44,565 nucleotides of DNA from Shewanella hafniensis. Its GTDB lineage: Bacteria > Pseudomonadota > Gammaproteobacteria > Enterobacterales > Shewanellaceae. Location: the NCBI RefSeq assembly GCF_019655335.1, contig NZ_BPFD01000039.1:1-44565 (forward strand). The letters run 5' to 3'. A model generated the notes under the pieces. The model was not told where the DNA came from. It did not search any database and saw nothing but the letters and a program-made list of their open reading frames with translations. Positions 34,674 through 42,838 of the stretch are shown in pieces. A program made the position numbers and the translations under genes. Numbering within the stretch: the stretch's first letter is position 1; the number at the start of each line of letters is the position of its first letter.

Positions 34674-37526
34674 TTAGGCTTTGCTGATTTGGCATAGGCT
34701 GGACTTAGTTTCTTGCATCTGAGTCACAACGTCGTAGCCATAAGTTAAAATGGTGTTTGCCGATTCGCCTATCACGTAAGGCACTGTGCCTTCAGGATAG
34801 TTTTTCGCTAGGCTTTCGCCCTCAAACACACCTGCAAAGTGGTATGGCATAAAACATTCACCGGCAATAACCCGTGGTGTCACCATAGCCTTAACCGTGA
34901 TCTTGGCGCCTTCTGGCCCATGTACAAAGACATTGTCACCGTCACGCACGCCGCGATCCGCAGCATCCGCAGGGTTCATCTCGATGAACATTTCTTGTTG
35001 CAGCTCAGCAAGCCAAGGGTTAGAACGGGATTCTTCACCACCGCCTTCGTATTCCACTAGACGACCAGAGGTCAGTGTCAGTGGGAAGCCTTGGGTAAAG
35101 TCCTTATCTTGAATTGACTTATACAAGGTCGGCAGACGCGCAACCATACGGTCTTCGTAGGTTGGGTACTTAGCGACTAAGTCACGACGAGGAGTGTAAA
35201 GTGGTTCACGATGTTTCGGGATATCATCTGGGAAAGTCCAAACGATACAACGGGCTTTCGCATTACCAAATGGAATACAACCATGCTTGATCGCAACACG
35301 TTGGATGCCACCAGAGATATCTGTCTTCCAGTTTTTGCCTTCGGCGCGTTTTTTCTCCGCATCAGTAAGTTCATCCCACCAACCCAATTGCTTGAGCATG
35401 TCGGCGGTAAATTCAGGATAACCATCTTGAATCTCACTGCCTTTAGAGAATGAACCTTCGGCGAGAATGTTGACGCCATCGTGCTCTACACCGTAACGGG
35501 CACGGAAGTTACCGCCACCGTCTTTTACGTGTTTTGATTGGTCATACAGGATCTGGGTACCAGGATGTTTCATCTCTGGAGTGCCCCAACATGGCCAAGG
35601 TAAGCCATAGGTTTCACCCTTAGCTGGGCCGCCGGGAGCTTGTAAACTGTTGACGTCGAAAGTACCCCAGTTTTCTTGGTGCATCTTTAAACGCTCAGGA
35701 CTTTGCCCCGTGTAACCAACAGTCCACATACCGGTATTGAATTCGCGGGTCACATCTTCAATTAAAGGCTCGTCGCCATTCACTTGAATGTGCTTACAGA
35801 ATTCTTTTTCAACGCCCCATTTTTTGGCGAACTTATACATGATCACATGATCTGGCAGAGATTCGAACAGCGGCTCGATGACCTTAGTGCGCCATTGGAT
35901 TGAGCGGTTGGTCGCTGAAACTGAACCATAGGTTTCGAACTGGGTCGCCGCAGGCAACAGATATACACCGTCTTTACGTTGGTGCATCACCCCTGCCATG
36001 GTTGGGAACGGATCGACCACCACCACAGTATCCATCTTGTTCAATGCTTCACGCACTTCGCGACCACGGGTTTCAGTGTTCACCGATTGTCCCCAGAAGA
36101 ACGCCAGACGGATATTGTCTTTCTGCGCAATTTTGGTTTTATCTTCTAACACCCCATCGTGCCAGCGAGAGCAAGGAATACCGGTTGAGGTTTGTGGTGT
36201 TTGACCTAAGTATTCACCTTGGTCGAAACGACTGGCTACCCATTTTGGATCTAAGTCCCATACATTCGACCAGTGAGCCCAAGCGCCAGAGGTTAAACCG
36301 TAGTAACCGGGTAAGTTGTCGAATAACAGACCGAAGTCCGTTGCACCTTGTACGTTATCGTGACCACGGAAGATGTTAGTCCCACCACCAGAAACACCCA
36401 TGTTGCCAAGGGCTAACTGTAAAATACAGTATGAACGGGTATTGGCATTACCAACGTGATGCTGAGTACCGCCCATACACCAAACGATAGTGCCGGGTTT
36501 GGTTTCGGCCATCATCTTGGCAACGCGGTACATTTGCGCCTTAGGCACGCCTGCAACCAACTCAACTTCTTCTGGAGTGTATTTTTTGGCTTCTTCGCGG
36601 ATACGTTCCATACCGTATACACGTTGTTTTAAAAAGTCTTTATCTTCCCAGCCGTTTTCAAAAATGTGCCATAACAGGCCATAAATGAAGGGGATATCTG
36701 TACCTGGGCGGATATGCACGTACTCGTCAGATTTCGCTGCAGTACGGGTGAAACGAGGATCTACGACGATAATTTTGGCGCCGCGTTCTTTAGCCACCAA
36801 AATGTGTTGCATTGCGACTGGGTGGGCTTCACTTGGGTTTGAACCCACAAACATGACGCACTTAGAGTTGCGGATATCGTTTAACGAGTTGGTTTGCGCA
36901 CCGTAGCCCCAAGTGTTAGCAACACCGGCTACTGTGGTAGAGTGACAAATACGGGCTGAGTGGTCGACGTTGTTCGTGCCCCACAGTGCCGCTAATTTGC
37001 GATATAAATAAGCTTGTTCGTTAGAAAACTTGGCGCTACCCATAAAGTAAACGGAATCTGGACCCGACTCTTGACGAATCGCTGCCATCTTGTCGCCGAC
37101 TTCATTAATCGCTTGATCCCAAGAGATCTTTTTCCACTTGCCGCCTTCTAACTTCATTGGGTATTTCAGGCGTTTTTCACCGTGGCCGTGCTCACGCAGT
37201 GCCGCACCTTTCGCGCAGTGTCCGCCTTGGTTAAAGGGATGGTCAAATGCCGGTTCTTGGCCTGTCCACACGCCATTTTGTACTTCTGCATATACACCAC
37301 AACCGACGGCGCAGTGAGAACAGATGGTACGTTTAACTTCGGTGGGAACATTGTGGCCTATGTCTTCTTGGGCTTGAGCTTTACGCATCATGCCTGTACC
37401 TAGCATGGACGCCGCAGCTATGCCACCTGTGGCAAGACCTGCCGATTTCAAGAACTGACGACGATTGAGACCCAGTGCTGGCGCTTTAGATTCGACAACC
37501 TGGTCTGTTTTGCGGGTTAATCGCAT
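34674..37526 (-). CDS. fdhA: Formate dehydrogenase catalytic alpha subunit, copy 1 (950 aa)
   Basis: Mo/W-bis-MGD formate dehydrogenase with twin-arginine signal LNRRQFLKSAGLATGGIAAAS (about residues 20-40). The proximal [4Fe-4S] cluster uses C69, C72, C76 and C104. The metal ligand is C194 followed by H195 in SARICHSTTVAG, a cysteine variant, so no selenocysteine machinery is needed. Three MopB domains and a C-terminal molydopterin-dinucleotide-binding domain follow. I use ATG 37526, eight bases after GGAG; the GTG at 37529 is also in frame. It has the same length as copy 2 but differs at many surface positions, so the pair may serve different conditions or quinone partners. Confidence 0.95.
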   Translation of the reverse strand: MRLTRKTDQVVESKAPALGLNRRQFLKSAGLATGGIAAASMLGTGMMRKAQAQEDIGHNVPTEVKRTICSHCAVGCGVYAEVQNGVWTGQEPAFDHPFNQGGHCAKGAALREHGHGEKRLKYPMKLEGGKWKKISWDQAINEVGDKMAAIRQESGPDSVYFMGSAKFSNEQAYLYRKLAALWGTNNVDHSARICHSTTVAGVANTWGYGAQTNSLNDIRNSKCVMFVGSNPSEAHPVAMQHILVAKERGAKIIVVDPRFTRTAAKSDEYVHIRPGTDIPFIYGLLWHIFENGWEDKDFLKQRVYGMERIREEAKKYTPEEVELVAGVPKAQMYRVAKMMAETKPGTIVWCMGGTQHHVGNANTRSYCILQLALGNMGVSGGGTNIFRGHDNVQGATDFGLLFDNLPGYYGLTSGAWAHWSNVWDLDPKWVASRFDQGEYLGQTPQTSTGIPCSRWHDGVLEDKTKIAQKDNIRLAFFWGQSVNTETRGREVREALNKMDTVVVVDPFPTMAGVMHQRKDGVYLLPAATQFETYGSVSATNRSIQWRTKVIEPLFESLPDHVIMYKFAKKWGVEKEFCKHIQVNGDEPLIEDVTREFNTGMWTVGYTGQSPERLKMHQENWGTFDVNSLQAPGGPAKGETYGLPWPCWGTPEMKHPGTQILYDQSKHVKDGGGNFRARYGVEHDGVNILAEGSFSKGSEIQDGYPEFTADMLKQLGWWDELTDAEKKRAEGKNWKTDISGGIQRVAIKHGCIPFGNAKARCIVWTFPDDIPKHREPLYTPRRDLVAKYPTYEDRMVARLPTLYKSIQDKDFTQGFPLTLTSGRLVEYEGGGEESRSNPWLAELQQEMFIEMNPADAADRGVRDGDNVFVHGPEGAKITVKAMVTPRVIAGECFMPYHFAGVFEGESLAKNYPEGTVPYVIGESANTILTYGYDVVTQMQETKSSLCQISKA

Positions 37527-37543
37527 CACACACTCTCCTCTGG

Positions 37544-37741
37544 TTAGTTGTTCAACGACGCATAATAGTTACGGATATGGTCGGTTTCGCGGTAGTTCTC
37601 ACTCTTAGGCTCTGTGGTTGCTGCCGTTTTTGTCGAAGCTAACGCCTGACTGCTCACGGTTACCACTGCGCCTGCCGCACTGCCGAGTGCCAATGCTTTG
37701 AGCAATTGACGACGGCCCATGTCGGAAGCTGGCTTCTTCAT
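37544..37741 (-). CDS. Small TAT-signal protein of formate dehydrogenase operon, copy 1 (65 aa)
   Basis: A 65-residue protein with a twin-arginine signal (DMGRRQLLKALALGSAAGAVV, residues 7-27) and a short tail ending YRETDHIRNYYASLNN. ATG 37741 has AAGGAG seven bases upstream; an ATG 36 bp further up would add an unlikely extension. The same arrangement recurs 17 bp before the second fdhA, with the tail pattern conserved. It matches the 'formate dehydrogenase region TAT target' family. Mature product after signal removal would be only about 30 residues, which is odd for an enzyme subunit. Confidence 0.85.
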   Translation of the reverse strand: MKKPASDMGRRQLLKALALGSAAGAVVTVSSQALASTKTAATTEPKSENYRETDHIRNYYASLNN

Positions 37742-37800
37742 AGTGTCTCCTTGTGTTGCGGGATTAAGGTGGCACAAACGGCGACCACCTCGGTTATTGT

Positions 37801-37853
37801 GAAAGCCTAAGCTTTCGTTATTGTTGCGAAGGTGCGTGTGACTTCACCTTCGC
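37801..37853. other. Two intercistronic hairpins without T-runs
   Basis: GAAAGC-CTAA-GCTTTC (37801-37816) and GCGAAGGTG-N10-CACCTTCGC (37826-37853) lie between the TorD-like gene and the small TAT gene. Neither is followed by a T-tract on the minus strand, so they look like RNA processing or stability elements more than terminators. Confidence 0.55.
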
Positions 37854-37864
37854 GGTTTGAACTC

Positions 37865-37898
37865 ATCTAGCATTGACATCTAGCATTGACATCTAGCA
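37865..37898. repeat. 13-bp tandem repeat, 2.6 copies
   Basis: ATCTAGCATTGAC repeats at 37865-37877 and 37878-37890, with a partial third copy to 37898. It sits in the intercistronic gap just before the TorD-like gene's 3' end. Confidence 0.9.
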
Positions 37899-37929
37899 CG
37901 CACATGTCGCGCTTTCATTCAGTTTAGTC

Positions 37930-38607
37930 TCAGTTCATTAACTCTACTGGTTTTGCTAAATCGCTGGTGGCCGGTTGTAGGTCAGCGCTGCCTGGGCAAT
38001 TGACGGGAATATCTAAGCTCAGTTGTTCAAAGGCACTGGCTTCCATTTCAAAGAAGGCTTTTGCCAGCTGGGCGACGGTTGCGTAAAACGCAGCGCTGGG
38101 TGCCTTGGCTAAGCTGTCACAGAAGCGGCCAATCCAGCTGCCGATATGGCGTTGGTAAAAAGCCAGTTGGCGATAGCTCGGCGCTTCTAAAATCAGGGTT
38201 CCCATCACTTCACACAGGGCGGCTACGTGATCTTCGGGTTCTTTAACGTTGTCTTCGCGCTCAAATCCGAGTTGCATTAGGTCTTGGCGCAGTAATGCCA
38301 GCGGTTTATCCATTAAAGAGCCGGTCATAAACCAGCTGCCGTAGGGCAAGATCTCGCCAGAACCTACACCGAGGAATAGCGCAAAATACTCGTCTTCGAG
38401 CTGTTCATTGTTGAACTGCTGGGCGGCGAGCTGCACGGATAACCAAGCCTTGGTCATCTCGTTGTCTTCATTGGCATCGATTTCAAGATTGGCCAAAAAT
38501 TGCAGCAGTTCAGGGCTCGGCTGACGGCGCAATAGGGCGGCTAACAGTTGATAGATATCGGCTCTCAACTGATCGTTTTCTGAAACTTGTCTTACTGATT
38601 CGGTCAT
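37930..38607 (-). CDS. TorD/DmsD-family molybdoenzyme chaperone (225 aa)
   Basis: An all-helical protein of the TorD/DmsD chaperone group, which binds twin-arginine signals and holds the apo-enzyme until cofactor is inserted. The family motifs are present: EYFALFLGVGSGEILPYGSWF (about 70-90) and EPEDHVAALCEVMG (about 120-133). ATG 38607 is preferred over 38658 because it follows a purine-rich AAGAGAT and the preceding gene stops at 38618, leaving an 11-bp spacing. It is most likely the chaperone for one or both FdhA copies. It is co-transcribed with the multi-cluster ferredoxin. Confidence 0.85.
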   Translation of the reverse strand: MTESVRQVSENDQLRADIYQLLAALLRRQPSPELLQFLANLEIDANEDNEMTKAWLSVQLAAQQFNNEQLEDEYFALFLGVGSGEILPYGSWFMTGSLMDKPLALLRQDLMQLGFEREDNVKEPEDHVAALCEVMGTLILEAPSYRQLAFYQRHIGSWIGRFCDSLAKAPSAAFYATVAQLAKAFFEMEASAFEQLSLDIPVNCPGSADLQPATSDLAKPVELMN

Positions 38608-38617
38608 AGCGGATCTC

Positions 38618-40294
38618 TTATCGCAGTTGCTTTTCAGGATCTTGAAGAATGTCTTCAAACATGTCTTTTACCCGGCAGTCGCCACACATTTTCAAGCGCT
38701 CAATATTGGCAGAAAATGCGCTGTGCGCGCCGACCATATCCAGCATCCGATGCACCATAGATTGGGTCGCAAAAGGAGAGCCGCAGCGAATACATTCGAA
38801 GGGGGCTTCCTCTTTCAGGGTGTGTTGTTGCTGACGAGCAGCTTTATCAAAATTAATTTGTGGCGTTAGGCTGATAACCTTCTCAGGACAGGCTGCATCA
38901 CATAAGCCGCATTGCACGCAGTTTTGCTCAATAAAGTGTAGTGCAGGTTTGTCGCCGCCATCTTGCAATGCCACAGTTGGGCAAATTGCCACGCAGGACA
39001 TACACATAGTGCACTTTTCGACATTCACGCTGACTTTGCCAAAGGGAATGTTGCTGAGGCTAAGGCAAGTATCGATTTCACCCGCTTGGCTATTGAGGTG
39101 ATCTATCGCTTCAAATAGCGTGTTGCGTTTGGTAGTCGAGACAAATGCAGCGGGCACGATCACGGGCCAATCTAAGCTGATATCGAGCATCGAATCTAAA
39201 TCGGCAAGCTTGCTTGGGTCGATGAGGCTGATACGTTGTGGCTGACCCATTTCATCTAAAATGCTGTTGGCTAACGAAAGCTCGCCTTTAAGCATTTGCG
39301 TGAGAGTTGGCGCCGTGGCGTCTGTGTTGAGGATCAGTACTTGGCGTGCGCCCCAAGCGAGTACCGACAGCCAATGATCTAAACTGGCAACGGTAATTTC
39401 TTCTAGGGCGACGGGGATAACATCACCCGCTAGATCGTCGCTAATAAAGTCAGCGCCGACGGCATTATCGTGAAACAAAATCACCGGTGCGGTTTGGGCG
39501 TGCTCGCGGAAACGGCTAACGACTTTGTTTAGATATGAATGTAAGGCCTGCGGCGTCGGTAGATCGTAACTGATAGCACCCGTTGGGCAAGCGCTGGTAC
39601 AACTGCCTGCGCCGTGGCAAAGGTATGGGTCGATTTCAATTTTCTTCGCCACGCTGCTAATTGCATCGGCTGGGCAAAAGTTAAGGCAACGATTGCAACC
39701 ATTGATGCCATTGCGGTCGTGGGCACAAATATCTGGGTTGATTTTGACGTAGCGAGGCTTGTCGAATTGGCCGACAAGATCGGGAATTTGCGCGAGGGCA
39801 TCTTCGAGTTTCTCGGCGTCTTGGCCGACATAGAAATAACCGGGAGGTAGCATTTCTAAGTTCAAACAAGCTGTATTGCTTAAATCGAGCACGATATCGA
39901 AATGGGGTTTACGAATCGCCACTAAACTGAGTTCGGCCGCGCCATCTTGATGTTCAACACTGACTTGGAATTGGCCTAAAAAGCCTTTTACGCCAATGAG
40001 TTTGTTGTAGTAACTTTCGACATCGGTTGCCGCCGCCATCACGCGCTCAAGATGCGCTTCATCTTGGCTGGTAATGGCTTCGTTGGCCAAAATCACGCGA
40101 TGAGCCATAGTGGACAATTTGTCCGCGGCGAGGCGAGCCAGATCTTCTGGGCCGATAATAAGGACATTGCCTTCAGTAGTGTAGCTGACGGTTGGCGGGA
40201 TCAGATTCTGCAACATCTGAGTTTGCGCTAACACCTGTTGCCGCGCTTGTTTTAACGCTTCTTGGGTTTGATTGGTCATCAAATGAGTGCTCAC
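38618..40294 (-). CDS. Multi-cluster ferredoxin-like protein of the fdh locus (558 aa)
   Basis: A soluble 558-residue protein. Residues 1-180 have no recognised domain but include a Rossmann-like GNVLIIGPEDLARLAADKL. A first ferredoxin-like pair of clusters is at about 190-236 (C190, C200, C203, C207 and C226, C232, C236). A middle segment of about 190 residues resembles a flavin/NAD-type or HdrA-like fold only weakly. A second ferredoxin pair follows (CTMCMSCVAICP and CVQCGLCDAACP). The end carries CIRCGSPF...CGDCR, a possible zinc or Fe site. The start is GTG 40294, seven bases after AGGAAC. Related proteins accompany fdh genes in many proteobacteria. It may be an electron-supply or maturation factor; this is inference. 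Confidence 0.75.
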   Translation of the reverse strand: MSTHLMTNQTQEALKQARQQVLAQTQMLQNLIPPTVSYTTEGNVLIIGPEDLARLAADKLSTMAHRVILANEAITSQDEAHLERVMAAATDVESYYNKLIGVKGFLGQFQVSVEHQDGAAELSLVAIRKPHFDIVLDLSNTACLNLEMLPPGYFYVGQDAEKLEDALAQIPDLVGQFDKPRYVKINPDICAHDRNGINGCNRCLNFCPADAISSVAKKIEIDPYLCHGAGSCTSACPTGAISYDLPTPQALHSYLNKVVSRFREHAQTAPVILFHDNAVGADFISDDLAGDVIPVALEEITVASLDHWLSVLAWGARQVLILNTDATAPTLTQMLKGELSLANSILDEMGQPQRISLIDPSKLADLDSMLDISLDWPVIVPAAFVSTTKRNTLFEAIDHLNSQAGEIDTCLSLSNIPFGKVSVNVEKCTMCMSCVAICPTVALQDGGDKPALHFIEQNCVQCGLCDAACPEKVISLTPQINFDKAARQQQHTLKEEAPFECIRCGSPFATQSMVHRMLDMVGAHSAFSANIERLKMCGDCRVKDMFEDILQDPEKQLR

Positions 40295-40468
40295 ATTGCG
40301 TTCCTGAACAGTACTTTGGCTGTTTCTTGTTTTACTGTATCTGGGCAGATTTAGGCGGCTGGTAATAAGTAAGTCATTGCCTTTTCTGCTTTTATCTAAG
40401 CTTTTTTATGCCTTAGTACAGCAATTCACATACCAAAGTTACGGACATTAAAATTAGCTAAACTGACG

Positions 40469-41119
40469 TTAAACAACTCGGGTTTGGACCTGAGCCGAGG
40501 GCTCTGGTGCATTTTGGGGTAGGTCATCAATCTCCCCATCCAAATTGTCCGCTATCGGCTCTGCTGCCATTTCGGTGTCGACTGCTTGAGTCGTAGTTTC
40601 GCTTACATCAAGACTAGCGGATGGATTAGTTTCTGCAGCTTGTTTAGCTAAGGTTAATTCTTCATCCGGCGTTTCGCTGTCTTTGGTGATGTAGCGGAAG
40701 ACTTTTTGCGCTAATTCTGCTGAAACTTCGGCGCTGAGTTTGGGCTGATTACTGTAATCGAGCGCATATTCCAAAAGTCCATCTATCTCGTTGAAATGCG
40801 GTTGTTTCCACAGCGCTCTCAGTGCCGCAGATTTCGCCGCCGGATCAACATTCGCGCCCATAAAACTCGCAAAGCTACCGCCAATTTCAATTTCGTCAGG
40901 ATTAGGTAAATCCGCCGCAGTGAGCATGCGATTCGGATCGTCATGCTCGGCAGTATTGGACTCTACTGCGGGCTCTGTCGATTGAAGCGGCTCAACTGCC
41001 ACAGTGGCTTCGGTCGCGATCGGCGCTTGAGTTTCTCGTGCTTGCTCAGCGGCAACTTGTTCGCGCCTTTGGTTCCAGCGACTCAGTAGCCCAGGCGTTT
41101 TTTGCGTGGATTCAGCCAT
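40469..41119 (-). CDS. DUF3306-family protein (216 aa)
   Basis: An acidic, low-complexity soluble protein. Residues 9-16 (LLSRWNQRR) and the central block LTAADLPNPDEIEIGGSFASFMGANVDPAAKSAALRALWKQPHFNEIDGLLEYALDY (about 68-124) match the family known as DUF3306, which occurs next to formate dehydrogenase genes. The flanks (30-65 and 140-216) are rich in Glu, Thr, Ala and Gln and probably disordered. Its start overlaps the stop of the DUF3305 gene by one base (TAATG), so the two are translationally coupled. Function is unknown. Confidence 0.8.
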   Translation of the reverse strand: MAESTQKTPGLLSRWNQRREQVAAEQARETQAPIATEATVAVEPLQSTEPAVESNTAEHDDPNRMLTAADLPNPDEIEIGGSFASFMGANVDPAAKSAALRALWKQPHFNEIDGLLEYALDYSNQPKLSAEVSAELAQKVFRYITKDSETPDEELTLAKQAAETNPSASLDVSETTTQAVDTEMAAEPIADNLDGEIDDLPQNAPEPSAQVQTRVV

Positions 41120-41583
41120 TAGTCCCTCCGAAGTGGATCGTGACTCGGGCCTTGATTCTTACGGCCATCGACATGCTTACGGCGATGGGCGGCGATTTCG
41201 ACTTCGCCATGCTGGGTAATAAAGGCTTCAATCCAGCAAGCTATTGCTTCTGGCATCAGTAGGTTGATAACAGGGGTATTACCCTCAAGACAACCTGCGG
41301 CGACGTTTTGATCCGCCGACAGCGCTGCGGGTATCCAAGTGCCATCGGCCGTTTCATCGCACACTAAATACAGCATAGCGTTATCGACATCGAGATTGAG
41401 GCGATAGCTGGCTCGTTCGTCTTTGTGCAGTTCGAGTAGAACTAATGTGGCGTTGTCTGGGGCTTGATGGGTGGCGGGAAGTAGATGTTCAATTTCCCAT
41501 TGTACTGAGGTCCAGCGGCCAACTTGTTTCTCTACTTTTTTGAGTGAAACGTACATGGGCCAAACATTCGTTGTATGTTGCAT
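41119..41583 (-). CDS. DUF3305-family protein (154 aa)
   Basis: A soluble protein of 154 residues. Its N-terminal VSLKKVEKQVGRWTSVQWEIEHLLP and central LHKDERASYRLNLDVDNAMLYLVCDE and the 'PEAIACWIEAFI' block are typical of DUF3305, found with DUF3306 and formate dehydrogenase. GGAGAGACA precedes ATG 41583. No signal peptide or cofactor motif is seen. It is the first gene of the minus-strand locus, so the palindrome at 41732-41750 could control it. Confidence 0.85.
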   Translation of the reverse strand: MQHTTNVWPMYVSLKKVEKQVGRWTSVQWEIEHLLPATHQAPDNATLVLLELHKDERASYRLNLDVDNAMLYLVCDETADGTWIPAALSADQNVAAGCLEGNTPVINLLMPEAIACWIEAFITQHGEVEIAAHRRKHVDGRKNQGPSHDPLRRD

Positions 41584-41731
41584 TGTCTCTCCGTCTCAGC
41601 CGTGTTGATGGACGAACCGTCGATTGAACGGATCGGTTTTACCAACAAATTGCAATAAAAGGTCACTGCAATATTGGTGCCAGTAAACATGGGGTATTAG
41701 TTTGAAGTAGATCATCAAAAAACCTCTAAAA

Positions 41732-41750
41732 ATTGGACATTTTGTCCAAT
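41732..41750. promoter_or_regulatory. Perfect 8-3-8 palindrome, candidate operator
   Basis: ATTGGACA-TTT-TGTCCAAT lies between DUF3305 and fdhD, 149 bp before one start and 135 bp before the other. A related half-site TTGGGACA follows about 14 bases on. It is a plausible binding site for the nearby HTH-PBP regulator. Confidence 0.5.
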
Positions 41751-41884
41751 GCTGGTTTTTGTTTGGGACATAAAAGGGCTAATGAAAAATCAGTATTGCG
41801 GCAGATCACGCATTTAACCCCGAGTTTTATGCCTAGGTACAAATATTGCTATGCTCAGGCCATGACTCGTTAAGCGGTAGTATT

Positions 41885-42769
41885 ATGATTTCGGAAAACA
41901 GCATGGGCACAGATAAAGAAGTTGCAGTGAACTCCACTCGAAAGTCTCATCAGTGTTCTTTTGTGAGAACCCAAGCAGAAGTGCCCTTAACCATTGCCGT
42001 AAAAGCAGTGAATGAGGCGGGGGAAGTGCTGGATAAATTTGTTGCCTGTGAACGGCCACTTACCGTTTATTTAAACTGGCGTCCCATAGTGACGCTAATG
42101 ACCCTAGGGGCAAAACCTGAGTCTCTGGCGTTAGGTTATCTGAAGAACCAAGGTTTTATTTCGGATGTGAGCCTGCTGGACTCTGTTATCGTCGATTGGG
42201 ATGTGAGTTCTGCGGCTGTGATTACCCGCGAACAAATCGCCGATCTCGACGAGAAACTCTCCGAAAAAACCGTGACGTCAGGCTGTGGTCAAGGCACGGT
42301 TTATGGCAGCTTTATGCAGGATCTCGATAACATCAATTTACCTACACCGAGTTTGAAGCAAAGCACGCTGTATAGCTTATTGAAAAATATCAACGACTAT
42401 AACGAAACCTATAAGAATGCTGGCGCTGTGCATGGCTGTGGTTTGTGCGAAGACGATAGGATTATGGCCTTCGTTGAAGATGTCGGCCGTCACAACGCCG
42501 TTGATACCTTGGCAGGGGATATGTGGCTGACGCAGGATCGTGGTGATAACAAGATTTTTTATACCACAGGCCGCTTAACCTCTGAAATGGTGATTAAAGT
42601 CGCCAAAATGGGGATCCCCATTTTGCTATCACGTAGCGGCGTCACTCAGATGGGCTTAGCACTGGCGCAGCGGTTAGGCATTACTATTATCGCCCGCGCT
42701 AAAGGTCGTCACTTTTTGGTGTATCACGGCAGTGAAAATCTGCAATTTGATGCCAATACCACTCCTTAG
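41885..42769 (+). CDS. fdhD: Formate dehydrogenase sulfurtransferase FdhD (294 aa)
   Basis: Transfers sulfur from IscS to the bis-MGD cofactor of formate dehydrogenase; without it the enzyme is inactive. The family landmarks are visible: TSGCGQGTVYGS, the C185-G-L-C188 pair in HGCGLCEDDRIMAFVEDVGRHNAVDTLAG, and YTTGRLTSEMVIKVAKMGIPILLSRSG. The start is uncertain. ATG 41846 and 41903 are also in frame; 41885 is used as a compromise, and 41903 has the better upstream GGAAA. It is divergent from the DUF3305 gene and probably in the same transcript as the next gene. Confidence 0.93.
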   Translation: MISENSMGTDKEVAVNSTRKSHQCSFVRTQAEVPLTIAVKAVNEAGEVLDKFVACERPLTVYLNWRPIVTLMTLGAKPESLALGYLKNQGFISDVSLLDSVIVDWDVSSAAVITREQIADLDEKLSEKTVTSGCGQGTVYGSFMQDLDNINLPTPSLKQSTLYSLLKNINDYNETYKNAGAVHGCGLCEDDRIMAFVEDVGRHNAVDTLAGDMWLTQDRGDNKIFYTTGRLTSEMVIKVAKMGIPILLSRSGVTQMGLALAQRLGITIIARAKGRHFLVYHGSENLQFDANTTP

Positions 42770-42838
42770 TCCCTAATTAGCTAAGACAGTAATGCTAAGA
42801 CTTACATGCAGTAATAAAGAATAAGACAAGGAAACAAG

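Noticed and set aside
29520..37526. Possible selenocysteine formate dehydrogenase
   Set aside because: Both FdhA copies read Cys-His (ICHSTT) at the metal-ligand position and neither reading frame contains an in-frame TGA, so these are cysteine enzymes.
37865..37898. CRISPR array
   Set aside because: The 13-bp units abut without spacers and there are no cas genes.
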